64,000 nucleotides of DNA from Acinetobacter calcoaceticus (lineage in GTDB: Bacteria > Pseudomonadota > Gammaproteobacteria > Pseudomonadales > Moraxellaceae). Position numbers and translations under genes: made by a program. The notes below the pieces were generated by a model that saw nothing but the letters and a program-made list of their open reading frames with translations, was not told the DNA's origin and did no database searches. The DNA is taken from positions 96,940 through 160,939 of the forward strand of contig NZ_JADVKT010000008.1 in assembly GCF_016508255.1 (NCBI RefSeq), given 5' to 3'. Every line of letters starts with the position of its first letter. Within the stretch, counting starts at the first letter, position 1. Below are positions 50,561-59,052 of the stretch, in pieces.

Positions 50561-52012
50561 ATGTCGAGTTTACAAAGCACTGAATTATTTCAGCAACAAG
50601 CCTATATTAATGGGCAATGGCTAGCTGCACAGTCGAATGCGACGGTTCCGGTAAGTAACCCTGCAACAGGCGAAGAAATTGGCACAATTCCAAATATGGG
50701 AGCGGCAGAGGCGACACAAGCAGTCGAAGCTGCCTATACTGCTTTACAAAGTTGGAAAGCTTTAACGGCTCAAAATCGTGCAGATATTTTATTAGCTTGG
50801 TACAAACTGGTTATTGATCATACCGATGAACTTGCTTTGATTATGACCATTGAACAAGGCAAGCCTTTAGCAGAAGCAAAAGGTGAGGTGCGTTATGCTG
50901 CATCATTTATTCAATGGTTTGCTGAAGAAGGCAAGCGTATTTATGGCGATGTGATTCCAACCGTAAATAACCAACAGCGTTTTATTATTAGTAAAGAACC
51001 TGTAGGAGTCGTGGCTGCGATTACGCCGTGGAACTTCCCAATTGCCATGATTACCCGTAAAGCAGCTCCAGCTTTAGCAGCAGGATGTACGGTTGTCATT
51101 AAGCCAGCAAATGAAACACCATATTGTGCTTTAGCGATTGCAAAGCTTGCAGAAAAAGCAGGTATTCCAGCTGGCGTGATTAATGTCGTTACAGGTAAAT
51201 CTCAAGAAATTGGCTCTATATTTACTTCGCATGAAAAGGTGAAAAAATTGACCTTCACTGGCTCAACTCCAGTGGGACGCTTACTCATGCAGCAGTGTTC
51301 AAGCACTATTAAAAAATTGGCGCTTGAGTTGGGCGGTAACGCGCCTCTGATTGTATTTGATGATGCCGATTTGGATAAAGCTGTACAAGGTGCGATTTTT
51401 GCCAAGTTCCGTAATGCAGGCCAGACTTGTGTTTGTGCTAACCGTATCTATGTACACGACAGTATTTATCAGGCATTTGCTGAAAAATTTGTACAAGAAG
51501 TACAGAAGTTTAAAGTCGGTAACGGTTTAGAAGATGGCGTACAAATTGGCCCTTTAATTAATGAAAAAGCAGTTTTAAAGGCACAGCAGCTTATTGATGA
51601 TGCAGTCAGTAAAGGAGCTAAAGTCTCATGTGGTGGTAAACAGCATGCATTAGGGCAAACCTTCTATGAACCATCAGTTTTAACCAACGTCGACCGTACA
51701 ATGCAAATTGTACAAGAAGAAATCTTTGGTCCTGTTGCACCACTGATTCGTTTTACAGATGAGGCAGATGTAGTTGCTCAAGCAAATGACACTATTTTTG
51801 GTTTAGCTGCTTATGTTTATAGTGAAAATATTTCGCGTTTATGGCGAGTATCTGAACAGCTTGAATATGGAATGGTCGGCATGAATGCCACTGCAATTTC
51901 TAATGAAGTCGTTCCTTTTGGCGGTGTTAAGCAATCGGGTGTTGGACGTGAAGGTTCAAAATATGGTCTTGAAGAATTTATGACTATTAAATATATGTGT
52001 TTGGGGCTTTAA
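50561..52012 (+). CDS. Aldehyde dehydrogenase, putative malic semialdehyde dehydrogenase
   Basis: The 483-residue NAD(P)-dependent aldehyde dehydrogenase resembles succinate-semialdehyde dehydrogenases: TPWNFPIAM (Asn158), TFTGSTPVG, Glu256 in LELGGN and catalytic Cys290 in FRNAGQTCVCANR. Between cntA and cntB it most likely oxidises malic semialdehyde, the other CntA product, to malate. A succinate-semialdehyde specificity would be the default family call; context points to the malic compound. Confidence 0.9.
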   Translation: MSSLQSTELFQQQAYINGQWLAAQSNATVPVSNPATGEEIGTIPNMGAAEATQAVEAAYTALQSWKALTAQNRADILLAWYKLVIDHTDELALIMTIEQGKPLAEAKGEVRYAASFIQWFAEEGKRIYGDVIPTVNNQQRFIISKEPVGVVAAITPWNFPIAMITRKAAPALAAGCTVVIKPANETPYCALAIAKLAEKAGIPAGVINVVTGKSQEIGSIFTSHEKVKKLTFTGSTPVGRLLMQQCSSTIKKLALELGGNAPLIVFDDADLDKAVQGAIFAKFRNAGQTCVCANRIYVHDSIYQAFAEKFVQEVQKFKVGNGLEDGVQIGPLINEKAVLKAQQLIDDAVSKGAKVSCGGKQHALGQTFYEPSVLTNVDRTMQIVQEEIFGPVAPLIRFTDEADVVAQANDTIFGLAAYVYSENISRLWRVSEQLEYGMVGMNATAISNEVVPFGGVKQSGVGREGSKYGLEEFMTIKYMCLGL

Positions 52013-52062
52013 GGATCAGCCCCTTTATGAAAAAGAAAATGCGGTAAAAGAAGGATTTTAAT

Positions 52063-53019
52063 ATGGCGAGTCATTATGAAATGTTCCCAGCAGTTGTTAC
52101 TCATGTGGAACAGCTAACCCCTTTAATCAAACGCTTTACGTTCAAACGTAAAGATGGGCAGAACTTTCCTCGATTTAGTGGGGGGAGCCATATTATTGTC
52201 AAGATGAATGAGCAGCTTTCTAATGCCTATTCACTCATGAGTTGTACGGAAGATTTATCTACTTACCAAGTTTGTGTCCGAAAAGATGCGGAAGGTAAGG
52301 GCGGATCGATTTTCATGCATGATCAGTGCAATGAAGGTTGTGAAATTCAGATTTCGGAACCAAAAAATTTATTCCCATTAGCTGAAACAGGAAATAAACA
52401 TATTTTAATTGCAGGCGGAATTGGAATTACTCCATTTTTGCCTCAAATGGATGAGCTTGCTGCACGTGGTGCAGAGTTTGAGCTGCATTATGCTTACCGT
52501 TCGCCTGAACATGCAGCATTGCTCAATGATTTAATGCAGAAACATGCAGGGCATGTATTTAGCTATGTTGATTCTGAAGGTTGTTCGCTTGATCTCGACA
52601 AATTGATTTCATCACAGCTTAAAGGCACACATGTCTATGTATGTGGTCCAAAACCAATGATTGATGCTGTGATTGATTGTTGTAATAAGCATCGTTACCG
52701 CGATGAATATATTCATTGGGAACAATTTGCCTCAACAGTTCCAGAGGATGGCGAAGCTTTTACAGTGGTTCTTGCCAAGTCTAATCAGGAAATTGAAGTA
52801 CAAAGTAATCAAACGATTTTACAAGCGATTGAGACATTAAATATTGATGTTGAATGTCTATGTCGTGAGGGCGTTTGTGGTACTTGTGAAACTGCGATTT
52901 TAGAAGGTGAGGCTGAGCATTTTGATCAATACTTAAGTGATGCAGAAAAGGCCTCACAAAAGAGTATGATGATTTGTGTATCCCGGGCAAAAGGTAAAAA
53001 ATTGGTATTAGACCTTTAA
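52063..53019 (+). CDS. cntB: Carnitine monooxygenase, reductase component CntB
   Basis: CntB passes electrons from NAD(P)H to CntA. The 318-residue product has an N-terminal flavin-binding barrel (NAYSLMSC, about 55-62), an NAD-binding domain (HILIAGGIGITPFLPQM, about 112-128) and a C-terminal plant-type [2Fe-2S] domain with CLCREGVCGTCE and a distant fourth Cys in MMICVSRA. This is the class IA reductase layout used with aromatic-ring Rieske oxygenases. It ends the operon; no clear terminator follows before the second tRNA-Met promoter. Confidence 0.96.
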   Translation: MASHYEMFPAVVTHVEQLTPLIKRFTFKRKDGQNFPRFSGGSHIIVKMNEQLSNAYSLMSCTEDLSTYQVCVRKDAEGKGGSIFMHDQCNEGCEIQISEPKNLFPLAETGNKHILIAGGIGITPFLPQMDELAARGAEFELHYAYRSPEHAALLNDLMQKHAGHVFSYVDSEGCSLDLDKLISSQLKGTHVYVCGPKPMIDAVIDCCNKHRYRDEYIHWEQFASTVPEDGEAFTVVLAKSNQEIEVQSNQTILQAIETLNIDVECLCREGVCGTCETAILEGEAEHFDQYLSDAEKASQKSMMICVSRAKGKKLVLDL

Positions 53020-53132
53020 TATATTTCTGTGGTCGATCAATTATTTAAAATATAAACTTGCTAAAAAATAAACAAATAAAGGTGAACTGAATCTTATTTG
53101 TTCATTTGATGGAATTTAATAGTTTTGAACTC

Positions 53133-53161
53133 TTGACCTGTTCTGTAGAACTATAGATAAT
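53133..53161 (+). promoter_or_regulatory. Promoter of the second tRNA-Met
   Basis: TTGACC (53133-53138), a 17-base spacer and GATAAT (53156-53161). From the -10 to the tRNA start it differs from the first copy at two positions only. Confidence 0.85.
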
Positions 53162-53176
53162 GCGCACACAGTTTAC

Positions 53177-53253
53177 GGCTATGTAGCTCAGTTGGTTAGA
53201 GCACCGCACTCATAATGCGGGGGTCACAAGTTCAAGTCTCGTCATAGCCACCA
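53177..53253 (+). tRNA. tRNA-Met (CAU), elongator, right copy
   Basis: A 77-base cloverleaf with CCA, identical to 43021-43097. The two copies bracket the carnitine cluster as direct repeats. Confidence 0.96.
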
Positions 53254-53259
53254 TTTTAA

Positions 53260-53287
53260 AAACCATGCTCATGCATGGTTTCTTTTT
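53260..53287 (+). terminator. Terminator after the second tRNA-Met
   Basis: AAACCATGC with GCATGGTTT, then CTTTTT. It differs in sequence from the terminator of the first copy but has the same layout. Confidence 0.88.
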
Positions 53288-53296
53288 ATCTGTTTT

Positions 53297-54325
53297 TTAC
53301 TCATTAAAATGTTTTTCAATAATATCGAGTGTTTTTGAGCCTTGATAAAAAGGAGCTAAAATGGCTTGAAGTAATGGTTCTAAAATACCGTGCTCATTAA
53401 AGACATTCATGACCTTAGGGTAAAAACGTAAAGCCTCAGTTTGTAAATCAGTTTCAGTTAAACCAATTTCACTTAATACTTCAAATAAACTCTCGTCTTT
53501 ATAAAAGTCATAAAAAACTTCTACACCATACAAAATAAGATCTTGCATAAATTGTGATTGGCGTAATTCTTTCCAATATTCATAAATTAAAACAAAGAAC
53601 TCTTCAACATCAAGAGGAGTTAACTGTTTCATAAACTCATACATTTTTTTATATCTAAGATCTTCCCAGATATGGCGTATTAAACTCTCTAAATCTTCAC
53701 TTGATAAAAGACTTAGCTCTGTTAATTGCTCATGAATAAAACTAGCAATCCAAGTTTCTAGCTTATGTTCAATACGTTGTTGTTGTAAAAAAGAGAATTT
53801 TTTTAACTTATGTTGCCATTCAAAATGGTAGTCATTCACTGTGGAGGCAGACAGAAATTTTGGTAATTTTTGTTCTAGGGTGGAAGTCGCAATATATTGG
53901 CAAAGCTGTTGGACTGATGGGCTGGTTCTTAAAAATTGATTGAGATAATGAGGAATATGTTCCATTTCTAAAAATTTGGATAGCCACATTTCAAATTGGT
54001 GGTCAGATACCAAATCTTGTAACTGAATTGGAGACTTCATAGCCGATAAATAAATACGCTGTGCAATTTCCCCAATAAACTCAAGCAAGCCTGCACCGAG
54101 TTGCATTTCAAAAGCATAGCGTTTCACAACGGCTTGTAATTGTTCTAAATCTACTACTTCATGAAGTTTGATTTCATCGGCATGTTGCATAAAAAGTTGA
54201 ATGAATTGCCGGAAATAAATAGGTGAGTTTTCTATGGATAATTGTTTTTTGAAAAATTCCACCTGCTCAAGCAAAAGTGCTTGAGCAAGTGTTGTAGTTT
54301 TTGATGAGTGCGTGTGCTCAGTCAT
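53297..54325 (-). CDS. Unrecognised helical protein downstream of nadE
   Basis: I do not recognise this 342-residue protein. It has no signal peptide or membrane helix, is Leu/Glu/Phe/Gln-rich and reads as almost entirely alpha-helical, with many aromatic residues (for example EEFFVLIYEYWKEL and VEVFYDFYKDE). I chose the ATG at 54325: it overlaps the nadE end by eight bases (ATGACTGA), typical of translational coupling. Earlier starts would run over 100 bases into nadE. Coupling suggests a function near NAD synthesis or simple co-transcription. Confidence 0.7.
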   Translation of the reverse strand: MTEHTHSSKTTTLAQALLLEQVEFFKKQLSIENSPIYFRQFIQLFMQHADEIKLHEVVDLEQLQAVVKRYAFEMQLGAGLLEFIGEIAQRIYLSAMKSPIQLQDLVSDHQFEMWLSKFLEMEHIPHYLNQFLRTSPSVQQLCQYIATSTLEQKLPKFLSASTVNDYHFEWQHKLKKFSFLQQQRIEHKLETWIASFIHEQLTELSLLSSEDLESLIRHIWEDLRYKKMYEFMKQLTPLDVEEFFVLIYEYWKELRQSQFMQDLILYGVEVFYDFYKDESLFEVLSEIGLTETDLQTEALRFYPKVMNVFNEHGILEPLLQAILAPFYQGSKTLDIIEKHFNE

Positions 54326-55943
54326 TCGCCGTCCAACCGTTGACAATCGGGTAACGTCGTTCACGGCTAAATGCACGAGAGGTAATTCTCGGACCAATAG
54401 CACCTTGGCGACGTTTGTATTCATTACGATCAACTAAACGGATAACTTTTTCAACTACTTCTTTATCAAAGCCTTTAGCAATGATATCTGCCTGACCTAA
54501 GTCTTCTTCAATATAAGCATAAAGAATAGCATCGAGAACATCATAAGCAGGTAAAGAGTCTTGATCTTTTTGGTCTGGGCGGAGTTCTGCTGAAGGCGGA
54601 CGAGTAATTACACGTTCCGGAATAACAGGAGTTTCGCCTAAGCTATTACGATATTTCGCTAATTCGAATACGATGGTTTTATAAACATCTTTAAGAACCG
54701 CAAAACCACCGACCATGTCACCATAAAGGGTACAGTAACCGACTGAAAGCTCAGATTTATTACCTGTAGCCAGTACTAAATTACCAAATTTATTTGATAG
54801 GCCCATAAGTAATGTGCCGCGAGCACGTGCTTGTAAATTTTCTTCAGTTGCATCTGCTGGAGAGTTGCCAAAGAAAGGATACAAGGTTTGCAGGAAGCTA
54901 TTTACAACTGAATGTATTTCAGCAATACCGAAAGTCACACCCATACGACGAGCTTGTTCTGCTGCATCTTCTACACTAATTTGGGAAGTGTATGTATATG
55001 GCATCATTACGGCTTGTACTTTTTCTGCACCGATTGCATCAACTGCAATTGCGAGTGTAAGAGCAGAGTCAATACCGCCAGATAAACCTAAAATTACACC
55101 AGGAAAACCAGAGCGCTCGACGTAATCACGTGTTGCTAGAACCAAACCTTGATAAATCTCTGCAAAGGTTTCTAAAGCTGGGGCTGATTCTGTGACTTTA
55201 AATAATTTGTTTTTCTGGTCAAATTCAGCAAAATAAAGGTCTTCTTTAAAGCTTGGTGCTTGTAAAGCAATTTCACCATTTTTATTACTGACAAAGCTTG
55301 TGCCATCAAAAATTAAATCGTCTTGTCCGCCTACTTGGTTAACGTAAACAATGTTCAGATGAAGTTGTTTTGCAAGTTCACTCAAGGTTTGAACGCGATG
55401 TTGTGGTTTACCAACTTCATATGGAGATGCGTTAAGTACAAGAACAGTATCAACATTTAATTGGCTTAACTGTTTTACTGTATTAATTGACCAGATATCT
55501 TCGCAAATCAATATGCCAAACTTATGTCCAAGATACTCAAACACCAAATGCTGATGGCCTTCTTGGAAATAACGCTTCTCATCAAAGACGCCATAGTTTG
55601 GTAAATTATGCTTATTAAAGACACCCAAAACTTGACCGTCTTTCATGACAGCAGCAGAATTATAACGTTGACCATCTGCTGTCTGGTTCACAAATCCGAA
55701 AACCATGACAATATCTTTAACTTCAGCAAGTTGAGCAAAAGCCTTTTGCATACGTTTATTTAAATTTGGACGTAACAGTAAGTCTTCAGCTGGATAACCA
55801 ATAACAGAAAGCTCGGGAAAAATAATCAGGTCAGCGTCTTGTTTTTTCGCCTGATTTACTTGCTCAATCATCTTTTTGGTGTTTGAGTCAATATTGCCAA
55901 TATGCGGAGAAAACTGAGCAAGGGCAACTTTAAAACTTTTCAT
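54318..55943 (-). CDS. nadE: Glutamine-dependent NAD+ synthase NadE
   Basis: NadE amidates nicotinic acid adenine dinucleotide to NAD+, drawing ammonia from glutamine. The 541-residue product has an N-terminal nitrilase-type glutaminase (Glu in FPELSVIGYPAEDL, Lys in DEKRYF, Cys in LICEDIW) and a C-terminal ATP-pyrophosphatase synthetase with the P-loop LGLSGGIDSALTLA (about 287-300). It is therefore self-sufficient, unlike the short ammonia-dependent form. An inverted repeat upstream flanks the likely promoter. Confidence 0.96.
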   Translation of the reverse strand: MKSFKVALAQFSPHIGNIDSNTKKMIEQVNQAKKQDADLIIFPELSVIGYPAEDLLLRPNLNKRMQKAFAQLAEVKDIVMVFGFVNQTADGQRYNSAAVMKDGQVLGVFNKHNLPNYGVFDEKRYFQEGHQHLVFEYLGHKFGILICEDIWSINTVKQLSQLNVDTVLVLNASPYEVGKPQHRVQTLSELAKQLHLNIVYVNQVGGQDDLIFDGTSFVSNKNGEIALQAPSFKEDLYFAEFDQKNKLFKVTESAPALETFAEIYQGLVLATRDYVERSGFPGVILGLSGGIDSALTLAIAVDAIGAEKVQAVMMPYTYTSQISVEDAAEQARRMGVTFGIAEIHSVVNSFLQTLYPFFGNSPADATEENLQARARGTLLMGLSNKFGNLVLATGNKSELSVGYCTLYGDMVGGFAVLKDVYKTIVFELAKYRNSLGETPVIPERVITRPPSAELRPDQKDQDSLPAYDVLDAILYAYIEEDLGQADIIAKGFDKEVVEKVIRLVDRNEYKRRQGAIGPRITSRAFSRERRYPIVNGWTAND

Positions 55944-56327
55944 TCAAACCTAATCCTAGATCATAACGAATATAGATACACACAGTGTTGATTTTTATAG
56001 ATATAATTTTTCAACGATGTGTATGTACGATAATAAACAATTAAAATAGTAAACAAAAATGTCAAGATCAATAATATATACCAATCACATATTTTCTGCG
56101 TAAAAATAACGAGATTTTCTGTATAGAATAGAAACAGGCTTCATTATTTTTATTGTTTGTATACTGCCTTATCACAAGCCAATTTGGAATAAGCGCGTTA
56201 TATTTTTTTCAATAATTTGAATTAAATAAGAGTTATTTCCTGGTTTAGGTAAGTATTTCTGATTTATAAGAATTCTCATTTACATTAAGCAAAAAATGTT
56301 ACTTTCAAAGCAATACTGATTATTTAG
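55944..56327. other. AT-rich intergenic region with nadE promoter repeat
   Basis: This 384-base gap holds one marked element: an interrupted inverted repeat (ATACACA 55976-55982 with TGTGTAT 56018-56024, and GTTGA 55987-55991 with TCAAC 56011-56015) around an AT-rich core that contains -10-like sequence for nadE. The rest, to the HExxH gene stop, shows no ORF or RNA that I can support. Confidence 0.45.
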
Positions 56328-56888
56328 TTACAAATGAAGTTGGGGAGAACAGATAATATTCGGGATTTTTCCAGAGCAAATGTCACGGGCAATTTCGCCT
56401 TGTTGCTCAATGTTATATGAACTAAACGCCTTGTGAGGAGAGTAAGTATATTTATAAGGATTGTAATTTTTAAAGCTCAGATAATAGGCCGATTGCAGCA
56501 ATGCACCTTTGAGTAGTACGCGAATACCTTTTTGATATTGCATGACATGAGTGAGTTCGTGAATAAAAATACCCTGCATAAATTTAGATTCTAGAGCGTA
56601 ATTTTCACTGTAATCGGAAGGATTGACATAAATATTTCCATTTGGTGCCATAAAAATACCGCAAGATTGCCAAGGGAGATAACGAGTAGCAATAATTTTA
56701 GGTTGTTCACAATTGAGCATGTCGCCGAAAACGAGTTGTGCTAATACTTTTTCTTGAGTTGTTAGATGTCTGATGGGATAGTTTTTTAAGTGACGAAAAA
56801 TAAAAAGTGTAAGAAGTATAAATTGTTGTTGGGTTGAGCGTTTAAGGGCAGTAAGGATGAGCATAGCTTTGCCATTAAATGAGTTCAT
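56328..56888 (-). CDS. Small HExxH protein, vgr-related/DUF4157-like putative metalloprotease
   Basis: The 186-residue product has LTTQEKVLAQLVFGD (about 42-56), APNGNIYVNPSDY (81-93) and the zinc-protease core FIHELTHVMQYQKG (108-121, His110/Glu111/His114). This order resembles the vgr-related/DUF4157-like proteins sometimes found near type VI secretion genes. A hydrophobic stretch lies near residues 22-33 but is weak as a signal. No secretion gene is close by. The third zinc ligand is not obvious. Activity and target are unknown. Confidence 0.65.
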   Translation of the reverse strand: MNSFNGKAMLILTALKRSTQQQFILLTLFIFRHLKNYPIRHLTTQEKVLAQLVFGDMLNCEQPKIIATRYLPWQSCGIFMAPNGNIYVNPSDYSENYALESKFMQGIFIHELTHVMQYQKGIRVLLKGALLQSAYYLSFKNYNPYKYTYSPHKAFSSYNIEQQGEIARDICSGKIPNIICSPQLHL

Positions 56889-57054
56889 TTATTTCTTTAG
56901 GATAGTATAGATTACTCATAGATAAATAAAGGGTCAAACTTGCTCATTGAGTATAACTTTAAAGAGAGTATTGATTTTATGCTTTTGATTGGATAAAGCT
57001 AAATACATGAATAACGCTGCGAGTTTTATTGTCTAAAACAGAGATCATTTGGAA

Positions 57055-57085
57055 AAGCAAAAGCCCCAGTTAAAACTGAGGCTTT
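57055..57085 (-). terminator. Terminator overlapping the hemJ stop (minus strand)
   Basis: On the minus strand AAAGCCTCAGT pairs with ACTGGGGCTTT (one G-U pair) and is followed by TTTTGC. The stem uses the last codons of hemJ. Confidence 0.75.
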
Positions 57086-57522
57086 ACGACAACTAAAATC
57101 ACTACAGCAAATAAAATTAAGGTTGGCATTTCATTAAAGAAACGCCAGAACTTATGTGATTTATAGTGAGCATTTCCGATAAGTTTTTTACGGTAGTAGC
57201 CACATACTAAATGGTAAATGACTAATAACGCTACTAAAGCAACTTTAAGGTAAAACCATGTTGCCTGATGGTAATGTCGAGTTGCATCGCCCCACTCTAC
57301 AAGAAAGTGGGCGGTAATTAATGTGGCAATCATAGACGGCCACATAATTCCGCGATACAACTTACGTTCCATTACTTCAAAGCGTTGATGACTAGCTGCA
57401 TCTTCACTCATGGCATGGTAAACATATAGGCGTGGTAAGTAGAACAAAGCAGCGAACCAACAAACCACAGCAATAATATGTAATGCTTTTACCCATAAAA
57501 AAGCATCAGAGGGTGCATCCAT
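57070..57522 (-). CDS. hemJ: Protoporphyrinogen IX oxidase HemJ
   Basis: HemJ oxidises protoporphyrinogen IX to protoporphyrin IX in bacteria that lack HemG and HemY; Acinetobacter is one of the groups in which it was identified. The 150-residue membrane protein has four predicted helices, the HIIAVVCWFAALFYLPRLYVYH helix with its conserved His (about residue 10) and WRFFNEMPTLILFAVVILVV at the end. It lies 18 bases after fabB and is likely co-transcribed. Confidence 0.9.
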   Translation of the reverse strand: MDAPSDAFLWVKALHIIAVVCWFAALFYLPRLYVYHAMSEDAASHQRFEVMERKLYRGIMWPSMIATLITAHFLVEWGDATRHYHQATWFYLKVALVALLVIYHLVCGYYRKKLIGNAHYKSHKFWRFFNEMPTLILFAVVILVVVKPQF

Positions 57523-57540
57523 CGATAATCCTACGTGGAA

Positions 57541-58770
57541 TTATGCATCCCACTTCTTGAAAATGAGGCAAGCGTTAACACCGCCAAAGCCAAAACTGTT
57601 ACTCATTACAGTATTCAATTTTGCATCACGTTTTTCAAGTACGATATCAAAAGGTTTTGCGCCCTCATCTAGTTCAGTCACATTGATGTTTGGTGCGATA
57701 AAGTCATTTTGCATCATTAGAACAGAGTAAATAGCTTCTTGTACGCCAGCTGCACCTAAGCTATGACCTGTCATAGATTTAGTTGAGCTAAGAGGAGGTA
57801 CATTGCCTTCGCCAAATGCACGTTCCATTGCTTTAAGTTCTGTAATGTCACCAGCAGGAGTAGATGTACCATGTGTATTTACATAGTCAATTTTGTCTAC
57901 ACCGTGTTGCTTAGCTTCTTCAAGTGCCATTAATACACAACGTGTAGCGCCTTCACCACTTGGAGCAACCATGTCTGCGCCATCGCTATTTGCAGCATAA
58001 CCAACGACTTCAGCTAAAATATTGGCACCACGTGCTTGAGCGTGTTCAAGTGATTCAAGTACGACAAAACCACCACCGCCAGCAATAACGAAACCATCGC
58101 GGTCTGCTGAGTATGGACGAGATGCTGTTTCTGGAGTTTCATTGTATTTCGAGCAAAGTGCACCCATTGCATCAAACAATAAACTTTGAGACCAGTGATC
58201 TTCTTCACCACCACCAGCAAGCATAAGGTCTTGTTTGCCAAGTTGAATGAGGTTGTATGCATAACCAATTGCGTCAGCAGAAGTTGCACAAGCACTTGTA
58301 ATGGTGTGAGCAATACCTTGCAGTTTGAATGCAACACCTACGTTTGCAGTAATAGTGTTTGACATGTTACGTGGTACGAAGAAAGGTCCTACTTTACGGG
58401 CACCTTTAGTCTCTAAAAGCTCTGTCATTTCAACAACAGATGCGGTTGAACCACCACCTGAACCGCCTGCGATACCGTAACGTGGATTACCACCGATTTG
58501 CTCAGCAGTAAGTCCAGCATGTTCAACAGCAGCTACAGCGGCATTGTAAGCGTACATTGCACATACGCCCATAAAGCGTTTTAACTTACGGTCAATATGA
58601 TCAAAATCTTGTTCTGCAGCAGCGCTGACATGACTTTTAAAATTGAGTTCAGCATAAGTTGGGTTAAAACGTGTCCCGGAGATTCCATTTTGAAGTGAAT
58701 GAGTAACTGCTTCTAAAGAGTTACCGATACATGAGTTAATACCCATACCAGTGATTACAACACGTTTCAT
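57541..58770 (-). CDS. fabB: Beta-ketoacyl-ACP synthase I FabB
   Basis: FabB condenses malonyl-ACP with acyl-ACP and is needed for unsaturated fatty acids. The 409-residue product has the Cys of SACATSADAIGYA and the two catalytic His in THGTSTPAGD and MTGHSLGAAG, in the FabB/FabF order. The ITSACATS context and overall sequence look like FabB rather than FabF. It is transcribed with hemJ. A perfect 17-base palindrome lies 44 bases upstream. Confidence 0.9.
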   Translation of the reverse strand: MKRVVITGMGINSCIGNSLEAVTHSLQNGISGTRFNPTYAELNFKSHVSAAAEQDFDHIDRKLKRFMGVCAMYAYNAAVAAVEHAGLTAEQIGGNPRYGIAGGSGGGSTASVVEMTELLETKGARKVGPFFVPRNMSNTITANVGVAFKLQGIAHTITSACATSADAIGYAYNLIQLGKQDLMLAGGGEEDHWSQSLLFDAMGALCSKYNETPETASRPYSADRDGFVIAGGGGFVVLESLEHAQARGANILAEVVGYAANSDGADMVAPSGEGATRCVLMALEEAKQHGVDKIDYVNTHGTSTPAGDITELKAMERAFGEGNVPPLSSTKSMTGHSLGAAGVQEAIYSVLMMQNDFIAPNINVTELDEGAKPFDIVLEKRDAKLNTVMSNSFGFGGVNACLIFKKWDA

Positions 58771-58813
58771 CTACAGGTCCCTTTATGGTGATATTAAGAG
58801 TCTATCGTGATCA

Positions 58814-58830
58814 ACAGCTATGATAGCTGT
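58814..58830. promoter_or_regulatory. Perfect palindrome upstream of fabB
   Basis: ACAGCTAT-G-ATAGCTGT, a perfect 17-base palindrome in the fabB promoter region. It resembles an operator. I cannot match it to FabR, FadR or DesT sites from memory. Confidence 0.5.
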
Positions 58831-59052
58831 AAGAAAACAAGACTCATGTTTTTTCGTTGTTAACATGATAGCAGAAAGGATTTTTATTTCTTATGGCAAA
58901 TCTTTATGACAATTTTACATTTAAAAAAAATAACTAAATACATGGTATGGTGCATTTGGAGTTAACTAAAATACACACATTCAAGTTGAGATAAATCCAC
59001 ATTCCACCTAGTATTTATGTCTATTAGATAAATTAAAAAATCGAGGTACTTG

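Noticed and set aside
43098..53176. Prophage or integrative element at the tRNA-Met
   Set aside because: No integrase, transposase, phage or conjugation gene lies between the tRNA copies; only metabolic genes, so a mobile element cannot be claimed.
53297..54433. Longer 378-codon version of the gene after nadE
   Set aside because: Would overlap nadE by 116 bases; the ATG at 54325 gives an eight-base coupling overlap instead.
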